From Neolentinus lepideus HHB14362 ss-1 (lineage: Eukaryota > Basidiomycota > Agaricomycetes > Gloeophyllales > Gloeophyllaceae), in the NCBI GenBank assembly GCA_001632425.1, contig KV425568.1, positions 454,439 through 518,438 of the forward strand: DNA of 64,000 nt. Reading direction: 5' to 3'. Below the pieces are notes generated by a model. The model worked only from the letters and a program-made list of their open reading frames with translations, was not told the DNA's origin and made no database searches. A program made the translations under genes and the position numbers. Below are positions 57,273-64,000 of the stretch, piece by piece (the first letter of the stretch is position 1; every line of letters starts with the position of its first letter).

Positions 57273-59870
57273 GTTACACGCCGATGTCCAGGACTCTCAG
57301 CCATGCACCGGCGCGAAGGCTCTCGCGCTGTCGAGGGATGGATCGCCGCGACTTATCTCCTTAAGCCGGGTGAGGGGAGTACGCTGAACTGGGCTCAGTC
57401 GGCAAAGTCTTGCCATTGCTAGGTCGAACTCGCACTGCCTGGCGTCGTCGCAGCTGTCTGGTCTAGGAGTTCCGTGACAGAGTCCCCACACAGGCAAACT
57501 CGGTGATTCATCGCCTGAAACCTTCCTAGGCGTCGACTCTGTAGCTATCCCCGACTCCACCGTCCATCAAATCTCCGAAGGGTCTTGAGACTCTTCGTGA
57601 AGTTGCACTGCTCTGTAGAAACGCCTCCTTCTTAATGGCAGAGCCACTAGATGTGAGAGCTCAGAGAATGTGTCTCTTACTTCCCGCGACATTGAATGTT
57701 TCTCGTCTTCCCTTCTGCCCTGAGAACTATCTTACGGATCGACGGAGACTTAGAGGTAATTTCTCATGGTCACGCCACAAGGTCCTGGAGACAAGGTTGT
57801 TACCATTCCATGCTGGTGGATTTCGCATCGTAGGGGAAACGCGGAAATTTTCTGTCACGTCAACCATGTCTCCTATTTCCCATCCTAGTCCGCGCTGGAC
57901 GCCTGCATTCTCATCCATCCATGGCGGAGGAGTGACTAGGCCCGCCCTAGAATGGATCAACGCTAAAATCAACCCCTGCTACATACTACTCAATTGGTGC
58001 GATGTCTTACCATGGCTCTGGTCCTTCATATTTTGGGTTCTGGCTCTCCCTGCGGTGCAGTCGACCTCAGTCTCGGTCTCGGTCTCGGTCTATGTATATG
58101 AGGATGCTGCTAGATTATCGTGCTGTAATTAACCGAAGATTTCACCGCTCTATCTAAATGTACTCAGTATAAGGACAAAATGGCGAACCTTGGCAGGAAT
58201 ATCCATTTCATCAAGTGAAGAAGTGTTCGAGGGCTAGTTCTTTGGAAGGCAAGGATCTCGCACTGAATGCTGCCATTCGTTCCCTCACCGCCGGCAGTGC
58301 GCGTTTGTTTCGGCACTATTCAACACTAATGCCATCTATTCACTTACCGCAGCCTCGGAGCGGGGTTTGTGCGCATTCCACTCTGTCCGGCAGGACTCCG
58401 TGAAGATGACGCAGCTCTGGATTTCCCAGAGGTCAACAGCCCACTCATTCATTCTCTTGTCGGGGTGTATGCGTTCGTGATGCTTCTCCATAATGATCTT
58501 CTTTTCGCTCGAGTAGGCTTCCGGTACCTGCACAGCTATCTTCAAATCTCCTTCATGTTATTGGCCAAGTGAAGAAATGTGAGAGGGATCACAGAATGCG
58601 TTGCGTACGTATGCATTCTTACGAACAAACTGTTTGTGGTCTGTCACTAGTCGTACTCTCCCTCAAGCAAACGGATCGTATGGAGTCTTCACAGCTATTA
58701 CCGAATCAGCCTTGCGCTACTGGCTCGACAGACACATGTGGGAAGTATCAAGATGCCTCTGAGTTCCCTCTGCGAATCGGTAAGCTCGCCATGCGAGTAT
58801 TCTTGTCCACTTTGAACTGGGCTCATCTGGGTGTAGCACTGTAGGTCGTCTCCAACCTGTGGTGCATCCTTTCAAGTTACACTCACTCTCTAACGCAGAT
58901 GGTGCTGATCACGACGCGAAAATACTGTCATCCCATTTATGCCGACACCTGAGCACAGCGGTTCTATCTCCCATCGATCCTCTGCACGAGCGCTCTTGAT
59001 CACGACCTACACACTCTGATATGCTAGCGCTCTCTGGATGGATCTACAGCTGATCATCGTATCTACAACAATACTGGTGAGGATGTTCCGACACGCATAC
59101 CGCCGCCTTCCTTGAACGTCCTCCTATCTCCTTCCAACAATCCTCTCTCCTCTTCGAATATTTCGACCCGTCGAGGCAGCGGTCCAATGCTCTACGGTCA
59201 AGTTTCTAATACACCATGGATCCTCTACTCTCCTCGTCTCGCGCAGTTGCTTGCGGTATTCAATATGGTGCTCTAGATCAGTCTTGTGGCCACTAGTTCA
59301 TATATCGACCGCTCTAAGACCGTGATACCACAAATCTTGTGACAACGAGCCAGAGTCCGATCAGAGGCGCATGTTTGAATCGGAAATGGATCATTCATTG
59401 CGTGCAGCAACGGTTCTCTTAAGTATAAAGACTGCTGCTATGTTCTCAGAGAGGTCCGTGATTTCGCAAGGTCAAAGAGAAGACAAGCGTGAATGACACG
59501 AGCCCGGTGGCCACATTTTGTTCTAACACATCATGAGCCATGTTGTCTATCCAGGAGCAACCAGCAAAGAAGTTGTCGCATGGTGAGCGTCTTGGGTTTT
59601 GGTCGGGTCGTATGAAAGCTCATCCTCGACGTTAGTTCGGGCAACTCAGACCTAAGCGTGTCCATTATTATCCTTGGAACTGTTCAACGTGGTGGCTCAG
59701 ATATTCCATAGTGTATCATCGACGACGAAGAACGGAAGGCAGAGCAAGTTATATTGCAATGTCCGCCTGTTGTATTCGAATGAGGTCAATATGATATTGG
59801 GTTTTACACCTTGACGCATCACATGTAAGAGACAATTGGTTCGGTCTAGACGGGCTAACTTTTTTTGCGG
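57273..59870. other. Gene-poor 2.6 kb
   Basis: Only short, unconvincing frames. A TCGGTC hexamer repeats about four times near 58067-58092. No element ends could be defined. Confidence 0.4.
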
Positions 59871-59879
59871 ATCGAACTG

Positions 59880-60560
59880 TAGAACTATTTGGATGGTCTC
59901 TCCGAGACATTGCTAGCGAAGACGGTAAAACCGTCTTGGGCATTCTCGGGATGAGATCGTCATGACAAAGGTCGGATTCAGGTGGTGTGTGTCACTGAGT
60001 ATGTTTGAATGTTCAAACACCTCAGGACTATGGCACGGCAGCCAAAAACCGTGGTACCACCTCGCCCGTACCAGACGCTCGCCGCCTCCGGATACAATGG
60101 GCTACGTCAATCAACAGAGGATTAGCTGTAAAAGCAAGTCTTCGATACTCCAATCGTGACCTTTGGAGAAGTTTCTTTCACTTTCTTCTCAGCATATCTT
60201 CGATTCCCAGTACGAACGACTACAAGTTGATTATATCGATGTCCTGTCGTGTAAAGACATTTATTCTTTGACTCGTAGTGTGAGTGCTTACAGTCCCATA
60301 CAGGACATCGCTTTAACTACGGAACAGTGTATCGAGGAAACTGTATGTGTTCTGTGGTGGCACAGGTGAATGCCTGGCATGAATTACCATACCTGTTGGA
60401 GTATATGCAGGCTCTTCACGACATCATGAAGGCTCGATTTATCGAGATTAGCTCATGGTATGCGTACAAAATGCAAGCGCCGACGTTTTGTCCCCGTCAT
60501 GGCAGTGTCCAAGCTAACTTGCATATATATTCGAGGCCTTGCAGAGTATAGCATGTAATA
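59880..60560 (+). pseudogene. Aldo/keto reductase pseudogene
   Basis: Ordered but broken matches to the intact AKR gene at 50690-52582 (opposite strand): GATGAGATCGTCATGAC, then ACTATGGCACGGCAGCCAAAAA, GATACAATGGGCTACGTCAATCA, CATATCTTCGATTC..GTTGATTATATCGATGTCCTG, GGACATCGCTTTAACTAC and ATGCAGGCTCTTCACGACAT. The frame is interrupted by stops and indels (e.g. after GGATTAGCTGTAA). N-terminal and C-terminal thirds are missing. It was derived from a relative of the nearby gene. Confidence 0.8.
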
Positions 60561-60686
60561 ATTGTACGAGAATCTCCGATGCATAGATTACATTCAGTCT
60601 GTTCGAGAGTGGCACACCAACTATACGTTTCATCCGGGTAACGAGGGGCGTGCAACCTTCGGGGATGCTGCCACATTCGATTGCAT

Positions 60687-61923
60687 CTACGGACTATCCA
60701 CCCAGTGACTGATCCTAATCAGAGTCTGCGTGCGTTCGGGTTCATGCCAAGCGAAGCACAGGAAGTCATGAACAGCATCAGATGGTATGTCTGTGATGAC
60801 CTCAATCCCATCTGCAGCCATTTTCTGGGTTAGAAGTTCCGAGTCATCGCACAGACGTTCTGAGCCTCCCGCCACTACATACGCCGACGGAAACCATTAA
60901 ACAGGCCCGTGGCCGGCTGTACATAGGGTGAGCTGGGAGACAAAAAGGGATCGGTCTTCGCTAGTTCTCGACTAATGGGTCCTAGAATCGAGTCTGTGCT
61001 GTGCTTGACGATTTGTTCCCATGATTTTTTCGGTGCAAAGATGTCGCATACAGCATTACGCTCCTGTGATGTACCCGACCCATTCCGCGAAGCGGACAAG
61101 TCCAGTGTAGTCGACACGGACAGCAAGTGTCCAGGTGGGGGCAACGACGGAATGGCATTGTCAACCAGGTAGCGAATGAGAACCTCCACTATATGCCCTC
61201 CTGCAGAGTCGCCGGCAATAATCACATTTCTGGGTTGAAAACGCATATCTTCGATTAAGGACCTGTAACCTGCCAAAGCGTCGAGAACGGTGGCGGGAAA
61301 CAGGTTCTCCGGCGGATTAGGACTCAACGACGAGAGGCGGTACTCGACACCAAATGTTCGCATCAAGGAACGAGAGTGCTCGAGGAGTCCGCGGGTTATG
61401 TTGGATGTCATGAAGTTGGGATTGGCCGAACCCGTCTATCGAACATGTTTGATTACTAGTAACCTGGATTGTCTAGCAAAGACGTGAAACTTACGGTGAA
61501 TGCGCCAACACGGAAATGGAGGACAGTCTTCTCGTCCTCTCTGGCTTTCGCCTCCTACTGATAACCAGGCTTGAACAACCAGTAACCGGAGACGCGTGCG
61601 GGCACTACTCCAGGGTCTTTAGCGTAAAACTTCAATTGTCCCCGGACTAAGTCATCGCGAACGGGTTCCATCCAAGCGAATTGAGCGTCTTTATACTTCG
61701 CGGAGGGATCTATTTTCTGCCTGAAGTTCAACTTCACTGGGAAGGCTGACAGCGATTGAGCCACGCTGATGATGAGGCAGCGCTTTAGAGTCCACGAGGG
61801 GCGTTGTCGATTTCTGCGCTGGATATAATAGATGCACCAGGCTGGAAATTTAATGAGGAGTGAAAGGCCGAAGTAAGCCACATAAAGCGACCTGGAGGGC
61901 TGGTATGTGTACAAGGGAGCCAT
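60687..61923 (-). pseudogene. Alpha/beta hydrolase (HSL/Abhydrolase_3-like) pseudogene
   Basis: Reads from 61923 (MAPLYTYQPSRSLYVAYFGL, hydrophobic N-terminus) into WLFKPGYQ, then an in-frame TAG at 61557-61555. The same frame resumes as EAKAREDEKTVLHFRVGAFT to a donor near 61493. The second block carries the nucleophile motif IIAGDSAGG. Near 60890 one base is missing, so the frame switches before AYVVAGGSERLCDDSELL and AVHDFLCFAWHEPERT, which holds the catalytic His region. The usual oxyanion HGGG/HGGA is HFRVGA. Stop plus frameshift plus lost motif indicate a dead gene. Confidence 0.82.
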
Positions 61924-61976
61924 GTTAGCACGTAGTGGGAATCGTGGTCACGAAAGCGTTTGAACGCGCGTTTCAT

Positions 61977-62840
61977 ACCAAGACGTGTCTAAGTACAAGC
62001 TGGCTAACTATGCGGAGCTAACTTGCGGGGTGGGCCACTGCTGTGCATGGCAATTTTGCAAGTACCCAAAGCATAATGCACAAAGCCCGATGTCTATGCA
62101 GAACTGGCGCGATAGTCACAAGCTGCCTACTAATTGATTCCCACGGTCAGAAAACTTAGAACACAGATTCATAGCGTAGAAAATGCAATACGGGCAGATA
62201 ATTCGCAAACCTTTTGTACAAGGAATGTAGTAACACAAGGACTATATGATGTAAAATTGGGGGTATTATGTGCAATAATAGGAGAGGAAGGGCAAGATTA
62301 TTGGCGGAGGGACTACATATCCGATTTTGTAGTCATTTGTAGTAAGAACTACAAAACATACAAACCCACGGTATCTCAAGCTTGTCCCCTACACACACTT
62401 TGAACATGTGTGTAGCACCCTACCATGACTAACCGACCGACCGACCATATCACATATGGGTAGATCAACCCGATGGTAATCCCTCCTTCCTAGGACCATT
62501 GCACCATTCAAAACTGTCAAATTCGATATCGCAAAAAGATTGAATTGACTTTGCAAAAAAAATGAGTGAATTGTCAAAATAATATCGATTGCCGGATTCG
62601 AACCGCAGACTACAGTCGTTAATAACTACAAAATAGTCACTGGAGAAGCGCCGACTGTCGTCGGTAACTTCGCCCCTGCTCGGAGACATGAGCAGAACTA
62701 CCCGACTGCATGTGTGTGCATGTCAGACTTTATTAAAGACAGTTGACCACCTACTAAGTCTTTTTTGGGGGACACATAGCAAGTCTATTGTCAGATATGT
62801 CTTTGTGCAGCCGGAATCAGCTTAAATACAATTATGACAA
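61977..62840. other. Intergenic, transposon-like debris
   Basis: Contains a TTTGTAGTCATTTGTAGT/ACTACAAA palindromic cluster near 62325-62360, similar in motif to the centre of the nested hAT-like element at 46915-47000. A tRNA-T-arm-like GGTTCGAATCCGGCAATC lies on the minus strand near 62585-62610. No gene. Confidence 0.4.
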
Positions 62841-62859
62841 GACTGTAGGTACTCTACAT

Positions 62860-63690
62860 CGCAAACTAGAGTGGTATTGGCAGTCAATGTGCCAAATGCA
62901 AGCAGTGGAATGAGGCTGCTGTGATAAGGAAGCATTGCAGAGACTGCCGTGTCTCACTCTTCATATGTTCAGCAGAGGATACAATTGAAGGAAGGCCTTC
63001 TACAGCATCTGAACAGAGGGTTACCTTGATTTGACATGGCAATAAGTCAAAGCACAATGACTTTCCAGATACAGTGGAGTTGGCAGTTGGGATGAAAGTT
63101 ATGGTGACACAAAACATTGCAACTGATCAATATCACCAATGGGGTGAGGGGTGAGATCATTGATGTTGTGCTGTATCCAGATGAGCTGTTGCATCAGGGT
63201 GAGTCAGCCATCAGGTTGAAGCATCAGCCCGAGCACTTATGTACTGGTCAAGCTGCAGCAGATGAGAGCAAGTTGTCTGGATGGACTGAAGAAATCTGTT
63301 ATCCTGTGGAGCCTGTCTACCAAATGTTTCATGTAGAAGTACTAGTGGAAAGCAGGAAGTGGCAGACATGTACAATTTGGCATTACCAGTTTCCAATCAC
63401 AGTGGCTGCAGTGTATGCTTTTACAGACTACTGTGCACAAGGCCAGACACTTCCTTGTGTCATTGCTGATACTATTACATTGCTGAATGGAAGGCTCAGC
63501 TTATTCAATCTTTACATCGCTCTTTCTTGTAGTTCAGGCTGAAGTACCATGATGAGGCTGTTGAGAGACCTTGATGAGTGAGTATTTTTGAATAGTCATG
63601 ACATGGAGCTATTGGAGGAGGATGATAGGTTGGAGAAACTGGATAGAGTAATGAAGGAATGGTGGGAAGGGCTGCTTACAGCTAATGCAT
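62860..63690 (+). pseudogene. Helitron-type PIF1-like helicase, C-terminal remnant
   Basis: Translated fragments in changing frames match the end of the PIF1-like helicase carried by fungal Helitrons: FICSAEDTIEGRPSTASEQ, DFPDTVELAVGMKVMVTQN, then ITNGVRGEIIDVVLYPDE (main open frame 63117-63542), then FTDYCAQGQTLPCVIADT (helicase motif VI region), LFNLYIALSCSSG and LEEDDRLEKLDRVMKEWW. Stops and frameshifts separate them (e.g. TGA after the LSCSSG block). The N-terminal Rep and helicase parts are absent, and no Helitron CTRR end or hairpin was identified. Confidence 0.85.
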
Positions 63691-64000
63691 AGTTTCCCAT
63701 TGTATACTTCAGCATGAGTCCAATATATGTTGCTGAGTCGACACGGTCAATAGGTCATGATAAACAGCTAACTGTACATGATGTCGTATCTGAGCTCAAG
63801 TAGCGACAATACCTGGTACAGAGAACTTATATAGATATAACATTTGGAACAGCCAGATGTAGCGCGGCCGGTTTGAACTTTGTTTGGATGGACTGCGAGA
63901 GCTGCCACCTTTGGCAACGAGGTTTCAAACTCCGAAGGGCCTTCCGGGGCCATTAATCTATCACTAAAATAGACCCCAGAGGCCTCGTGCATACCGAACA
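63691..64000. other. Right edge, nothing recognised
   Basis: A 74-codon minus-strand frame is open but without a known domain. Confidence 0.35.

Noticed and set aside
58067..58092. TCGGTC hexamer run as a functional repeat
   Set aside because: About four copies only; an ordinary microsatellite.
62580..62690. Possible second tRNA or tRNA-derived SINE on the minus strand
   Set aside because: Only a T-arm-like GGTTCGAATCC is present. The T-stem pairs poorly and no matching acceptor strand or D-arm was found.
1..64000. A secondary-metabolite, CRISPR-like or antiviral gene cluster
   Set aside because: No PKS, NRPS, terpene cyclase, P450 array or regularly spaced short repeats were seen; the genes are functionally mixed.

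Overview
This window is nuclear DNA of a filamentous fungus, most likely a wood- or litter-associated Agaricomycete (Basidiomycota). The reasons are genes cut by many short (about 45-70 nt) GT-AG introns, very small exons, and families typical of that group: heme-thiolate peroxidase, F-box/LRR protein, Rds1-type ferritin-like proteins, thaumatin-like protein and GH28. I rebuilt exon structures by hand, requiring an open reading frame across every junction. Almost all protein genes close perfectly in frame.

Layout. 1-12.4 kb is gene-dense: the 3' part of a DUF4743/Nudix hydrolase, a membrane-anchored heme-thiolate peroxidase, a tRNA threonylcarbamoyladenosine dehydratase (ThiF/E1-like), a 12-exon amino-acid permease, a Yip1-domain Golgi protein and a thaumatin-like protein with a decayed tandem copy beside it. 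14.0-15.6 kb holds an element with a TTA target duplication, with a TA-flanked element inside it and an 805-base assembly gap. 16.0-17.6 kb carries a DUF7587-like gene. 18.4-21.3 kb is almost wall-to-wall non-autonomous inverted-repeat DNA transposons, three of which abut and appear to share TA target duplications. 22.5-24.2 kb is an F-box gene.

The largest structure is a roughly 4.7 kb inverted segmental duplication, with arms at about 24.26-29.05 kb (+) and 41.45-46.04 kb (-). Each arm carries an intact secreted Rds1-like ferritin-fold gene and an intact small acidic-protein gene. Between the arms lie four intact genes: a CaMK-type kinase, a SPIN90/Ldb17 (Dip1-like) Arp2/3 regulator, a conserved hypothetical protein and an AKR-family reductase.

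The right side is more accessory. 46.2-48.0 kb contains one hAT-like element nested inside another, both with exact 8-bp target duplications. It is followed by a GH28 gene with one unresolved splice phase, a 15-exon aldo/keto reductase, a CCC1/VIT1-type metal transporter and an intron-containing tRNA-Ile. Beyond these are relics: an aldo/keto reductase pseudogene, an alpha/beta hydrolase pseudogene with a stop and a frameshift, and the C-terminal end of a Helitron-type PIF1 helicase.

No operon-like logic or obvious secondary-metabolite cluster is visible. I saw no clear new enzymatic system. The most unusual structures are the inverted duplication, the chain of abutting transposons and the nested elements.
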